64,000 nt of DNA from CADDYT01 sp035294125 (GCA_035294125.1 DATGLM010000048.1:186001-250000), one strand, 5' to 3'. Positions 16,856 to 26,120 are shown, numbered from the stretch's first letter. Notes: generated from the sequence alone by a model not told the origin. Numbers and translations: made by a program.

Positions 16856-18414
16856 GTACGCAGTATTTACTGGCAATCGATGCCGGAACCGGGAGTTGTC
16901 GCGCTGTGCTGTTCGACACCTCAGGCAAGCAGGTGGCTATGTCCCAGTGTGAGTGGACGCACCTGCCTCAGGCGGGACATCCCGGCTCGCAGGTTTTCGA
17001 TACCCGTGCCAACTGGGGGTACATTGTCGGCTGCATTCGACAGGTGCTTGCCACCCCTGGCGTCTCGCCAGAGGATGTGCTGGCCGTCAGCAGCACCAGC
17101 ATGCGCGAGGGCATTGTGCTGTATGATCGAACCGGGCAGGAGATCTGGGCCTGCCCCAACGTCGATTCACGCGCCGGAGAGCAGGCGACCGAACTGGTGC
17201 AGCGCAGGCTGGCTGAGAAGATCTACTTCACGGGCGGCGACTGGGTAGCTATCACGTCACCACCGCGCCTGCTCTGGTTGCGAAAAGAGGAGCCGGAGAT
17301 TTTTGAGCGCATCGCGCATCTCACGATGCTGAGCGATTGGATACTCTTCAAGCTCTGCGGCGAGTTCGTTACCGACCCATCCGCAGGGTCCAGTTCGGGT
17401 ATGTTCGATCTGGCGAGACGCACCTGGTCGGAGGAGATCGTCTCGCTGTGCGGCCTCTCGTCGGATGTATTGCCGCCAGTGCACGAGCCTGGAACGCAGC
17501 TTGGTCGCGTCCACACACAGGCCGCCGTGGAAACCGGCTTGAGGAAAGGCACGCCGGTTATCGTAGGCGGGGCCGATACGCAGCTTGGCCTCGTCGGCAT
17601 CGGCCAGGTAGAACCGAATCGCTTCACCATCGTGGGCGGCACATTCTGGCAGCAAACGATCGGCGTGGAAACGTCACTGATCGACCCGCAGGGCCGCTTG
17701 AGGACGCTCTGCCATGCTCTGCCCGGCCAGTGGATGCTGGAAGGCATAGGCTTCTACAGCGGGCTGACGATGCGCTGGTTTCGAGATGCTTTCTGCGAAC
17801 GCGAGGTAGAGCTGGCAAAACAGATGGGGCAGGACCCCTATGTCTTGATGGAGCGGATCGCACAGAGCGTCCCTGTCGGCTCGAACGGCGTAGTAGGTAT
17901 CTTCTCCAACATCATGAATGCGCGGCGCTGGATTCATGCCTCGCCGGGCCTGATGCAGTTCGATATCTCCAACCCCTTCTCTTCCGGCAGGAAAGAGTGT
18001 ATTCGGGCCATCGAGGAGAGCGCGGCCTACGTCTCCAACGGCCACATGCGAATCATCGAATCGCTGACCGGTAGCAGGTTCGAAGAGATTGTTTTCACGG
18101 GTGGAGCCTCGAAAGGGCAGCTCTGGCCGCAAATTCTGGCCGATGTGCTGGGCTGCCGCGTGCGGGTTCCTGTCGTCAAGGAGTCGACGGCGCTGGGCGC
18201 GGCCCTCTATGCAGGACTGGGCGCCGGGCTGTACGAGAGCATCGAAACCGCAGCCGAGCGCATGGTGGCCTTCGAGAAGACCTTCGAGCCAGATACAGCG
18301 AACCATCGTCGTTACATAGATCTCTACGAGCAATGGTCGCGCGTGTACCTGCGCTCGCTCGAACTGGTCGAAGATGGCCTGCTGCAGCCACTCTGGCGCG
18401 CTGCCGGAACGTAG
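16852..18414 (+). CDS. FGGY-family carbohydrate kinase, LsrK-like
   Basis: A 520-residue ATP-dependent sugar kinase. It resembles AI-2 kinase LsrK over its length: AIDAGTGSCRAVLFD (8-22), SMREGIVLYDRTG, IWACPNVDSRAGEQ, TMLSDWILFKLCGEF, VVGGADTQLG-type IVGGADTQLGLVGIG, IVGGTFWQQTIG, GLTMRWFRDAFCEREVELAK and FTGGASKGQLWPQILADVLG. The Asp in the GGADTQLG block is the likely catalytic base. In LsrK the product is phospho-DPD, an LsrR ligand. Here the ATG overlaps the dehydrogenase stop. The partner LsrF-like gene begins 99 bases downstream. The substrate may be AI-2-like or a branched keto sugar acid; there is no lsrACDB importer in the window, which argues against ordinary AI-2 uptake. Confidence 0.88.
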   Translation: MSTQYLLAIDAGTGSCRAVLFDTSGKQVAMSQCEWTHLPQAGHPGSQVFDTRANWGYIVGCIRQVLATPGVSPEDVLAVSSTSMREGIVLYDRTGQEIWACPNVDSRAGEQATELVQRRLAEKIYFTGGDWVAITSPPRLLWLRKEEPEIFERIAHLTMLSDWILFKLCGEFVTDPSAGSSSGMFDLARRTWSEEIVSLCGLSSDVLPPVHEPGTQLGRVHTQAAVETGLRKGTPVIVGGADTQLGLVGIGQVEPNRFTIVGGTFWQQTIGVETSLIDPQGRLRTLCHALPGQWMLEGIGFYSGLTMRWFRDAFCEREVELAKQMGQDPYVLMERIAQSVPVGSNGVVGIFSNIMNARRWIHASPGLMQFDISNPFSSGRKECIRAIEESAAYVSNGHMRIIESLTGSRFEEIVFTGGASKGQLWPQILADVLGCRVRVPVVKESTALGAALYAGLGAGLYESIETAAERMVAFEKTFEPDTANHRRYIDLYEQWSRVYLRSLELVEDGLLQPLWRAAGT

Positions 18415-18513
18415 TTGACTGACCAATATAGCCCATATAACCGGCAAAGCTACTACAGCCACAAGTCACAGCTTTAGCTATTCGCGAACCTATTCAATGA
18501 AAGGAGTACCGAC

Positions 18514-19434
18514 ATGCCGGATGCAGATGCGGCAGGTGAAGCGAAAACTTTTTATACTGCTATTCCCGTTCAGAGTGGAGGTTCGTTCCTCAAAGGCTCC
18601 TCTTCGCTCGATTGGGGCATGCAGAATCGCCTGGCGCGCGTCTTTCGGCCTGCCACAGGTCGCACGGTCATGCTGGCCATCGATCACGGCTACTTTCAAG
18701 GGCCGACAACCGGGTTAGAGCGCGTTGATATCACCATCTTGCCGCTCGTGCCATATGCCGACGCCCTGATGTGTACGCGCGGCATCCTGCGCTCGACCGT
18801 ACCTCCGACCTCCACGACGCCTGTGGTGCTGCGCGCCAGTGGGGGGCCGAGCGTGCTGAAAGAGCTATCGAACGAAGAGATCGCCGTCGATATCGACGAT
18901 GCCTTGCGTCTGAATGTCAGCGCGCTGGCTGTGCAGGTCTTTATCGGCGGTGAGTTTGAGACACGCTCGGTGCATAATATGACGCGCCTGGTCGATATGG
19001 GCCTGCGCTACGGAATGCCCGTAATGGGCGTCACCGCCGTTGGCAAAGAAATGGTGCGCGACGCGCGTTACCTGCGCCTGGCATGCCGCATCTGCGCTGA
19101 ACTCGGCGCGCACTTCGTCAAGACCTACTATGTGGCGGACGGCTTTGAAACCATCACCTCCTCCTGTCCTGTGCCTGTGGTGATGGCGGGCGGCAAAAAG
19201 CTGCCGGAACTCGACGCGCTGACCATGGCCTACCGCGCTGTACAGGAGGGCGCGGCTGGCGTCGATATGGGCCGAAACATCTTCCAGAGCGATTGCCCGA
19301 GCGGCATGATTCGGGCCGTCAGCATGATCGTGCATGAGGGCGCGCAACCCGCTGAGGCATTCGAAGTCTATCGCGCCGCCAGGCACACCACGCTGAATGA
19401 AGTTGAACCACAGCACGCAGGAGGGAAGAGTTGA
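18514..19434 (+). CDS. LsrF-like class I aldolase/thiolase
   Basis: A 306-residue TIM-barrel enzyme of the DhnA/LsrF class. Close matches to LsrF include LDWGMQNRLARVF, TVMLAIDHGYFQGPTTGLER (about 50-69), DALMCTRGILRSTVPP, VVLRASGGPSVL, FVKTYYVADGFE (the Schiff-base Lys), MAGGKKLPE and GVDMGRNIFQSD. LsrF moves the acetyl group of a phosphorylated pentanedione to CoA, giving DHAP and acetyl-CoA. The N-terminal 25 residues are extra and low in conservation, as in LsrF. The start has AAAGGAGTACCGAC before it. The stop TGA overlaps the next gene's TTG. It probably does the carbon-carbon cleavage of the kinase product. Confidence 0.9.
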   Translation: MPDADAAGEAKTFYTAIPVQSGGSFLKGSSSLDWGMQNRLARVFRPATGRTVMLAIDHGYFQGPTTGLERVDITILPLVPYADALMCTRGILRSTVPPTSTTPVVLRASGGPSVLKELSNEEIAVDIDDALRLNVSALAVQVFIGGEFETRSVHNMTRLVDMGLRYGMPVMGVTAVGKEMVRDARYLRLACRICAELGAHFVKTYYVADGFETITSSCPVPVVMAGGKKLPELDALTMAYRAVQEGAAGVDMGRNIFQSDCPSGMIRAVSMIVHEGAQPAEAFEVYRAARHTTLNEVEPQHAGGKS

Positions 19435-20555
19435 ATCAGGAAAATAGACTCTACGAGTATCGCTCGGCCATAGGCAAGGCGCGGCATGACCTCATCACCC
19501 CCGCGCTGATCCTTGATCTGGATGTTGCCCGGCGCAATATCACCACTATGGCAGACTATATGCGCGGCATGGCGGCTCAATTGCGCCCGCACATCAAGGT
19601 GCATAAAAGTCCAGAGCTGGCCCGTCTGCAAATGGAGGCCGGGGCCTGTATCGGCGTGACGACAGCCACGGTGTGGGAGGCGGTCGTCATGGCGCGCGGC
19701 GGCATAAACGATATCCTGGTGGCGAATGCTGTGGTTGGGCCGGAGAAGATTTCAACCATAGCAGAACTTGCAAGGGAGGCGCACATTCTCGTTGCCATCG
19801 ACGACGAGCAAAATGCCGAAGACCTTTCCCAGGCCGCGCTCAAGGCCGGGAGCGTACTCGGTGTGCTGATCGACCTGGACGTCGGCATGGGACGCTGTGG
19901 TGCGCGCTCGAAGGAGGAGGCTCTGCGTCTTGCCCGGTGTGTCAGCAGGCTGCGCGGCCTGCGCTTCGAAGGCATGATGGGGTACGAGGGTCACTGCATG
20001 CTCGAACCAGACCCCGAACTGCGCGTGCGCAAGGCTCGTGCTGCCATGGATTCCCTGATGGAAACGGTCGATTTCCTCGCGCAGTACGGCTTCGAGTCGA
20101 AGATCATCTCAGGCGGCGGAACGGGAACCTACAATATCACCGGCGCGCACCCGCGCCTGACCGAGCTACAGGCGGGTTCTTATGTGGTGATGGATGCTTT
20201 CCACGCGCAACTCATCCCTGCTTTCCCGGTCGCGCTGACGGTACTCGGCACAGTCATCAGCCGCCATGGGAGTCGCGTTATTCTCGATTCCGGTCGCAAG
20301 GCCATCGGCAGCGAACTGGGCTTGCCGCGTCTCAAGGATGTGCCATCCACAACGGTAGGCATAGCCGAGGAACATTTGCTGGTGGATGTAGACGCGGCCA
20401 GTTCATTAACAGTGGGTGACCGGGTTGAGGTGGTGTCAGGGTATGGCCCAACGACGGTCAACCTGCACGATGTCTACTACGTCGTAGAGCGCGACGTTGT
20501 GACCGATGTGTGGCCTGTGCAGGCTCGTGCGGCGGGCCTCGGTCCATATCGCTAG
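19431..20555 (+). CDS. D-threonine aldolase / DSD1-type PLP enzyme
   Basis: A 374-residue fold-type III (alanine-racemase-like) PLP enzyme. It has LRPHIKVHKSPELARLQ (about 51-67) with the PLP Lys in HIKVHK, VLIDLDVGMGRCGAR, MMGYEGHC, IISGGGTGTYNI and the C-terminal metal site TTVNLHDVYYV. These are typical of D-threonine aldolase and D-serine dehydratase relatives. It starts with TTG at 19431, overlapping the previous stop as TTGA, with GGAGG six bases before; no ATG is nearby. Translational coupling ties it to the LsrF-like gene. Retro-aldol cleavage of a beta-hydroxy D-amino acid, or of a related hydroxy acid, would fit the cluster, but no amino-group donor enzyme is seen. Confidence 0.86.
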   Translation: MNQENRLYEYRSAIGKARHDLITPALILDLDVARRNITTMADYMRGMAAQLRPHIKVHKSPELARLQMEAGACIGVTTATVWEAVVMARGGINDILVANAVVGPEKISTIAELAREAHILVAIDDEQNAEDLSQAALKAGSVLGVLIDLDVGMGRCGARSKEEALRLARCVSRLRGLRFEGMMGYEGHCMLEPDPELRVRKARAAMDSLMETVDFLAQYGFESKIISGGGTGTYNITGAHPRLTELQAGSYVVMDAFHAQLIPAFPVALTVLGTVISRHGSRVILDSGRKAIGSELGLPRLKDVPSTTVGIAEEHLLVDVDAASSLTVGDRVEVVSGYGPTTVNLHDVYYVVERDVVTDVWPVQARAAGLGPYR

Positions 20556-20596
20556 CTATCTTACGTTTAGGAGAAAGCCAATGTCCCCCCGATCCC

Positions 20597-20903
20597 ATGA
20601 TAGAAGTTCTGACGATGTTTCGCCCGTTGTTTACTACCCCCACGTGGAGAAAACTGATGACGTTGCTAACCGGGACGCTCCTGGCCCAGCGGCGCCGCAG
20701 CTCTGCGTACCAGTGGTGACGATCAGGCAGGCAATTGGAGCCTCTTTCATCAGATACTCAACCGGGCCCGCTGGTCTCCCCTGGCTGTGAGTCGCCAACT
20801 GCTCCTGCTCATCGTCGCGACCTTTGTGCCAGCAGGAGCCAGCGTGGACCTGGTCATTGACGAAACGCGGGAGCGACGCTGGGGTCCCAAGCATAGAAGA
20901 AAC
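20597..20903 (+). pseudogene. Remnant of an IS4/IS701-type DDE transposase
   Basis: From the ATG at 20597 the frame reads MIEVLTMFRPLFTTPTWRKL and LLTGTLLAQRRR, then stops. After a frame change it resumes with LFHQILNRARWSPLAVSRQL, VATFVPAGASV and LVIDETRERRWGPK, which is the start of the DDE domain with its first Asp. It then breaks off. It therefore holds only the N-terminal third, with a frameshift and stop. It sits right after the catabolic operon and marks the left edge of a decayed accessory stretch. The family call is from memory of such transposases. Confidence 0.72.
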
Positions 20904-20956
20904 ATTCTTTTCCTAATTCAGGTTAGAAGGTTGCTCAGGCAACGGTCTGGATAGCC

Positions 20957-22291
20957 TCAGGCGATTCCTAGCCCATGGAGCACCATTTCAACGGCAGCAA
21001 TCACGATCACTACCAGGAAGATCATGCGCAAGAAGCGATTGCTCAGGTGATGGAGTAAGCGGGCACCAACCAGCGCTCCGATCAGGATGCCCAGGGCAAC
21101 GGGTGCCGCAATCAGGGGGGGAATGTCCCCGCGTGAGAAGTAGATGCCTGCGCTAGCTGCAGCCGTCACCCCGATCATGAAATTGCTGGTGGTGGTGCTG
21201 ACTTTCATGGGCAGACGCATCGCCACGTCGAGCGCCAGCACCTTGAAGGTGCCGCTACCGATGCCCAGCAGCCCCGAGATCAGGCCGGCGACATACATCA
21301 TGGCCAGGCCGAGCGGGGTGCGTGTCACTTCGTAGCACACCTCCTCATGCAAGTGATAATCGGGATAGCAGCCGTTCAGGTGAAGCCAGTTCGCCAGACG
21401 ATCATTCTTGACCCCCTGTGGCAGTTCCTCGCCGATCTTAAAGACGAGCGGGGCAGCCGAGAGCAGCAGAATGACGCCGAAGACAACCGAGAGGATATTT
21501 TGGGCCAGCAGTCCCGCCAGGAAAGCTCCGCAAATGGCTCCAGTTGTCGTGGCAATCTCCAGAAACATGCCGACACGCAGGTTGGTGACGTGTTCTCTCA
21601 CATAGGCGGCAGCGGCCCCACTGGAGGTAGCAATCACGGAGATGATACTGGCGCCAATGGCGAAGTAAATCGGGAAGCCGAAGACCAGGGTCAGCAGAGG
21701 GACAATGAGTACGCCTCCACCCAGACCAACCAGCGAGCCTAACAAGCCAGCGGCAATCGCTCCCAGGAAAATCAGGACTGGATAGACCCAGGAGTACTGC
21801 CCATGTTGAAAATGCTGGTGTTGTCCCACGACCACAACCGCCCCCACATAAAAGATGCTGAAGAGCAGAATCAGCAAGACCAGCAGCGTAATCACCACAA
21901 AGCGCCGGTCATGTTCGGCGGCAAAGGCGACGATAGAGACGGCGACGCGCATCACCGGAGTGGCGATCAGCAAGAGGAGGCCGATCGCGATCACTGCTTG
22001 AGGCCGCAGCACAAGCAAACCTGTCCACACCTGAACAAAGGTTTGTGGAAAGAGCGTGAGCTTTTGCGGTGCGAACTTATTGGGTTGCAGCAACTCCAAA
22101 AATAAACCCAGTAGAATGACAGCCGCACTCAATAGAACTCCACCCTGCAGCACCCAGCCAATCAAAGTGTAGGTCTTTGCGACGATCTGAGCGGTCTGCG
22201 CTGCCTGTTGCCCATCTCCCTCCAAACCAGGAGACAGTTTCTGCAGCGCATCTTCCCTGGCCGGTTCGTCTCGAGAAGGTCGAGCCTGCAT
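20957..22291 (-). CDS. DUF1634 - TauE/SafE fusion membrane protein
   Basis: A 444-residue inner-membrane protein. Residues 35-150 hold three hydrophobic segments (IGWVLQGGVLLSAAVILLGL, VIAIGLLLLIATPVMRVAVS, VVITLLVLLILLFSIFYVGA) with the DUF1634 layout. Residues 168-440 are a TauE/SafE anion exporter with two half-repeats: LLGSLVGLGGGVLIVPLLTL and GLISGLLGIGSGTFKVLAL. TauE/SafE proteins move sulfite, sulfoacetate or other small organic anions. DUF1634 and TauE are usually separate neighbouring genes; here they are one reading frame. A hydrophilic loop with HLNGCYPDYHLHEEVCYEV (two Cys, three His) between the repeats could bind metal. It is convergent with the transposase remnant. Confidence 0.88.
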   Translation of the reverse strand: MQARPSRDEPAREDALQKLSPGLEGDGQQAAQTAQIVAKTYTLIGWVLQGGVLLSAAVILLGLFLELLQPNKFAPQKLTLFPQTFVQVWTGLLVLRPQAVIAIGLLLLIATPVMRVAVSIVAFAAEHDRRFVVITLLVLLILLFSIFYVGAVVVVGQHQHFQHGQYSWVYPVLIFLGAIAAGLLGSLVGLGGGVLIVPLLTLVFGFPIYFAIGASIISVIATSSGAAAAYVREHVTNLRVGMFLEIATTTGAICGAFLAGLLAQNILSVVFGVILLLSAAPLVFKIGEELPQGVKNDRLANWLHLNGCYPDYHLHEEVCYEVTRTPLGLAMMYVAGLISGLLGIGSGTFKVLALDVAMRLPMKVSTTTSNFMIGVTAAASAGIYFSRGDIPPLIAAPVALGILIGALVGARLLHHLSNRFLRMIFLVVIVIAAVEMVLHGLGIA

Positions 22292-22593
22292 CTTTGCTTC
22301 CTCCTTTTCTCATGCTTCTTTTGCGATATCCTGTGTGATTCCTCTCACGAATATAATTCCTCTCACGAATTGTAACTCATTTCTGGCTATTCTTCCAATA
22401 AATGAATGGTATATTTTTCATAACAAAAAGGAATGAATAAAAGTGAGGCAAGCAGAATCAGACGAGCAGCAAATTGTCATGTGGTGAAGACAGCTCCCGC
22501 CTGAACCCACCTGCCAACTGCAATGAGCTTTTTGCGCCTCACTACATCGGAGAGCGCCCCGGTTGCCAGTTGCCCGCCCCCCTTAGCTCTTGA
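22292..22593. other. Gap with tandem 15-base repeat
   Basis: 302 bases between the TauE/SafE start (minus) and the merA remnant (plus). ATTCCTCTCACGAAT occurs twice in direct order, at 22338-22352 and 22356-22370, an 18-base period about 50 bases upstream of the TauE/SafE ATG. The repeat is a plausible regulator-binding site. AT-rich sequence follows to about 22440. No gene is seen. Confidence 0.6.
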
Positions 22594-24017
22594 CTCTGTA
22601 GCGGCTCAACCGCTTTTGCCGCCGCCGTGCGTGCTACGGAACTGGGCAAGAGCGTGGTGATGACAGAAGAGCGCACGCTGGGAGGAACCTGCCTCAACCG
22701 GGGCTGCTTGCCCTCCAAGAATCTGATCGGAGCGGCTCACATCGTCTACACTTCCGCCCACCCTCGCTATCCAGGCTTGCGGGCCACGCCCATGACCTTC
22801 AATTTGCCCGCCCTGGTGGAGCAGAAGGACGAATTGATCCGCGCCTACCGCCAGCAGCACTACGCCAGCCTGCTGGCTCATGACGAGATGCCTGGCCCTG
22901 GAGTGGTGTACGGTCATGCCACATTGGTAGACCCCCACACGGTCGAAGTGCGGGCTGCTGATGGCTCGCTGCGTCACTTGAGGGGCGAGCAGATTCTCAT
23001 CGCCACCGGCTCTTCCCCATTGATCCCGACCTTTGCCGGCCTGGCTGAAACCCCCTATCTCACCAGTGACCTGTTGAGTAGCCGGGAGGATCTGGGAAGC
23101 GATGAGCTGCCCGATACGCTGCTGATTGTCGGTGGAGGCTACATTGCCCTGGAGATGGGTCAGATGTTCTCGCGCTTTGGCACCCAGGTGACGCTTCTGG
23201 CACCATCGGAACGCATTCTCAAGGACTACGAACCAGAGATCAGCCAGGCACTGACCTCTATTCTGCGCCAGGAGCGCATCCAGGTGGTGACCGGCCGCAG
23301 GTGCAGCAGGTCAGCGGCGACAGCGAGCGGGTGCAGGTCGCCGCGCTGGTACGTGGCGCACGGCGGCGCTTCCAGGCCAATAAGCTACTGCTGGCGACCG
23401 GTCGGCGACCCAACACGACCGGCATCGGCCTGAAACGCGTGGTGGTACGCCTGGATGCGCAGGGAGCCGTCGAGGTTGACCGCTCCCTGCGCACCAGTGT
23501 GCCGCATATCTGGGCGGCAGGCGATGTGATCGGGCGCGAGGTGGGCAGCCAGATGGCCACGCCGGTCGGCGCTCAAGAGGGAGGCATTGCCGCCAGCAAT
23601 ACACTGGCCGATGCCGGGCAGGCCGTTGATCTGACGGTGATTCCACGAGCCGTTTTTACCGACCCGCCGGTGGGCGTCGTCGGACTGACCGAGGCGCAGG
23701 CACAGGCTCGCGGTCTTGACAGTGAGTCGAGTACGGTGTCGATGGATGTGGTTCCACGAGCCAGCATCATCCGTGATAGACGTGGCCTTATCAAAATGGT
23801 GCTCGAACGAGAGAGCCGTCGGGTGCTGGGCGTATCCATGCTTGGGGTGGGCACAGAAGAGGTCATCAATGAAGCGGCCATGGCCCTGCGTTTCCATGCC
23901 ACCGTCGATGATTTCATCAACATGATCTACGTCTATCCCAGCATGGCCGAGGCGCTCAAGATTGTCGCCATCTCCTTTAGCAAAGATGTGAGCAACCTCA
24001 GTTTTTGCGCCAGCTAG
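22594..24017 (+). pseudogene. merA: Decayed mercuric reductase
   Basis: The translation matches MerA-type pyridine nucleotide-disulfide oxidoreductases. It begins inside the FAD motif (SGSTAFAAAVRATELGK), with a stop directly upstream and no start codon, so the 5' end is lost. The redox motif GGTCLNRGCLPSKNLI is intact, then VYGHATLVDPHTVEV, ILIATGSSPLIP and the NAD motif LIVGGGYIALEMGQMF. Near 23290-23300 the frame shifts; the second frame carries LLLATGRRPNTTG, HIWAAGDVIGREVG, YVYPSMAEALKIVAISF and ends KDVSNLSFCAS without the C-terminal Cys pair used for Hg(II). With a missing start and a frameshift it cannot make a working enzyme. Confidence 0.85.
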
Positions 24018-24132
24018 TGAGGAACGCCTATACAGAGCAAACGAACCCTTGCCGGTATTGGCAGAGAAGTGATGCAGGGGAAGTTGTTGGTCAGAGAAAA
24101 GCCAGAACAGAATGAAATTCAGGAAGGGACAT

Positions 24133-24771
24133 ATGCCACACCTATCACTCGAAACGATTGCTGAGCGCATCTCGGAGCGACTGCGCTGCGAGCAGGAGGA
24201 TCTGTGTCGTCCCATTATCCAGCAGGTGACACGCGGCAAACCGGTGACGCCAGTCGCTCTTGGGGCCTCATTGCAGGTGAGCATGGACGAGTTAGAACAT
24301 CGTCTGGCAAAGCTGCCGCCGGATGTCGAGTTTGATCAGGCTGGCAATATCGTCGGCCTGGGAGCCACCCTGGTGCCGACCTCCCACCGGTTTCAGGTTG
24401 GGGGCAAACTGCTCTACACCTGGTGCGCCTTTGATACGGTTCTGTTCCCACCAGCGTTGCATGTCGAGGCGCAGGTCCAGTCGACGTGTCCGGTCAGCGG
24501 TCAGCCTGTTACCTTTGTCACCACGCCCGAAGGCGCCATCCTGCATCTGCTCCCAGCGAGCAGTGTGATGTCGTTAATCGTGCCAGCCAGCCGTGACGAC
24601 TGCACGCGCGCTACCTTTTGCCTGCAGTCGCTCTTCTTTCAGTCGGAGCAGGTGGCTGCGAGTTTCCTGGCTGACCATCCGGAAGCGTTGCTGCTTTCGG
24701 TCGAGGAAGCCGCTTATGTGGGACGATTGGTGGCCCAGAGCTGTGCGGCAGGCGCGACATCAGCCTGCTGA
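24133..24771 (+). CDS. merB: Organomercurial lyase (alkylmercury lyase)
   Basis: A 212-residue MerB, which splits the carbon-mercury bond of organomercurials to give Hg(II). The catalytic set is present: Cys98 and Asp101 in YTWCAFDTVLFP (Cys96/Asp99 of plasmid R831b MerB) and Cys163 in ATFCLQSLFF (Cys159). The N-terminal winged-helix-like part spans about 1-75. I place the start at 24133, preceded by AGGAAGGGACAT; an in-frame ATG at 24112 lacks such a site. Length matches the family (about 212). It follows the broken merA by 115 bases. With merA dead in this window, Hg(II) released would need another reductase or export. Confidence 0.9.
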   Translation: MPHLSLETIAERISERLRCEQEDLCRPIIQQVTRGKPVTPVALGASLQVSMDELEHRLAKLPPDVEFDQAGNIVGLGATLVPTSHRFQVGGKLLYTWCAFDTVLFPPALHVEAQVQSTCPVSGQPVTFVTTPEGAILHLLPASSVMSLIVPASRDDCTRATFCLQSLFFQSEQVAASFLADHPEALLLSVEEAAYVGRLVAQSCAAGATSAC

Positions 24772-25067
24772 TGTCACTCTCTTCACGAATTTGATCGAGC
24801 AGGAGGCCTTTGGGCTGCTACCTCTGGAAGCGATGGCGAGTGAGTGCCGTGTAATTGCCACCAGTGCGGGAGGATCGAGCGAGTACTGTCTCGAGGGTGT
24901 CAATTGCGTCGGCGTCTCCGGGAGACTCGCCTGCTCTGGCATGTGCCGTGCAGCCACTGGCGCGGAGCTAGAAGCTGCATCGGCGTCTAGTGGAAGGCGG
25001 CCAGCGGACCACGAGCGCATTCACGCTCGGGCGTCAGGCGGTAGCCTATCTCTGGGCGGTGAGACGC
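24764..25067 (+). pseudogene. C-terminal remnant of a GT4 glycosyltransferase
   Basis: The frame starting at 24764 reads PADVTLFTNLIEQEAFGLLP then LEAMASECRVIATSAGG, the EX7E nucleotide-sugar motif of GT-B family 4 glycosyltransferases. Soon after, similarity moves to another frame (SPGDSPALACAVQPLA ... RRLVEGGQRTTSAFTLGRQA) with an in-frame stop. Only the C-terminal quarter exists and it is frameshifted. It overlaps the end of merB, so a recombination joint lies close to 24764. Confidence 0.7.
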
Positions 25068-25241
25068 TAAGGTGGGCACTCAGTCGCTGTGACCTGGATC
25101 GAGGTGGAAGGGGGAAATGGCTCTCGGCCTGCAGAGCATTGGCGCTTGCCCTTCTTCCCACGCGATGGCATACTCGAAGTGTTCACCTACTTGTCAGGCT
25201 CACTTGATACTGATTCGTATGACAACCAGAGAGAATCTGAG

Positions 25242-25883
25242 ATGGGTTTCTTTGACGCGAGGTTTGGTGCCTATGTGATCGTCGCGGCGCTGCTGATCGT
25301 GACGCCCGGACCAGATACGGCGCTGGTCACCCGGCACGCCTTCCTCGCCGGAAGACGTGCCGCTTCTTTCACCACACTGGGTATCGGAACCGGAAGTATC
25401 ATCTGGGCATTGGCCTCGGTGCTCGGCATCGTGGTGCTCCTCGAGGAGTCAGTGGTGGCGTTCACGGTCCTGAAGTTCGTGGGAGCGGCATACCTGAGCT
25501 ATCTTGGCCTGCGAAGCCTGATCGCCAGCTTCAGGGGAAACAAGCAGGCCCGCGCCATGACAGTCGATCCCGAGAGGACGCGACTGAGAGAACGGGTTGC
25601 CTTCCGACAGGGACTGCTGAACAATCTCTTGAATCCGAAGGCCGGGGCGATCTTTGCCACAGCGCTGCCTCAATTTATCCGCCCAGGCGATCCTCCCCTG
25701 CGCTTGCTGCTGATGCTGCTCGTCTATGAAGCCCTGCTGCTGAGCTGGCTCAACCTCTATGGCTCCCTGATCAGTCGGGCTGGCCGCAGCCGTTTTGGGA
25801 TACGCGTCCGTGACATCCTGCAAGGTGTCACCGGGGTGGTGCTCATCGCCCTTGGCGCGCGGCTCGCATTCGAGCGCAAGTAG
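25242..25883 (+). CDS. LysE family amino acid/metabolite exporter
   Basis: A 213-residue inner-membrane protein with about six hydrophobic segments. The LysE/RhtB signature is ALLIVTPGPDTALVTRHAFL (about 15-34) followed by GRRAASFTTLGIGTGSIIW. A later LNNLLNPKAGAIFATALPQF is also typical. LysE proteins expel amino acids or similar small solutes by secondary transport. The start at 25242 has AGAGAGAATCTGAG before it, a modest site; upstream in-frame codons fall in the glycosyltransferase remnant and are not supported. It is one of few intact genes in the decayed island. Confidence 0.88.
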   Translation: MGFFDARFGAYVIVAALLIVTPGPDTALVTRHAFLAGRRAASFTTLGIGTGSIIWALASVLGIVVLLEESVVAFTVLKFVGAAYLSYLGLRSLIASFRGNKQARAMTVDPERTRLRERVAFRQGLLNNLLNPKAGAIFATALPQFIRPGDPPLRLLLMLLVYEALLLSWLNLYGSLISRAGRSRFGIRVRDILQGVTGVVLIALGARLAFERK

Positions 25884-26008
25884 CGCGTGCAACACGTGAT
25901 CGGGCCGGTCTCCAGAGTCGGAGGCCATTTCCTGTGGCTGGCTGAGAGGGTACCGATGAGAACAGCGTAAGAGAGAGAGCATGGAAGAAAGACCTCAAAG
26001 GAGGAGCG

Positions 26009-26120
26009 ATGTTACGATCAAATGCGATGACCATCGGCAACTCTCCCCGCGCACTGGCGTGCCAATCAAAGTCCTGCGCCACTACGAAGGTTTCGGGCTT
26101 GCACCAAAGCAGGTCAACCT
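26009..26120 (+). pseudogene. MerR-family regulator remnant
   Basis: A start with GGAGGAGCG before it begins MLRSNAMTIGN, after which the frame changes to LSPRTGVPIKVLRHYEGFGL, the helix-turn-helix and wing of a MerR-type protein. It ends after about 30 residues. A one-base frame change and loss of the effector part show that it is dead. It may have controlled the mercury genes or the methyltransferase that follows. Confidence 0.7.

Noticed and set aside
18514..20555. A complete AI-2 (lsr) operon
   Set aside because: LsrK- and LsrF-like genes and a SorC regulator exist, but lsrA, lsrC, lsrD, lsrB and lsrG are not in the window, and a lactonase and three SDRs are present.
22338..22370. Two direct repeats as a start of a CRISPR array
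   Set aside because: Only two copies of 15 bases with a 3-base gap; no spacers of CRISPR size and no cas genes.
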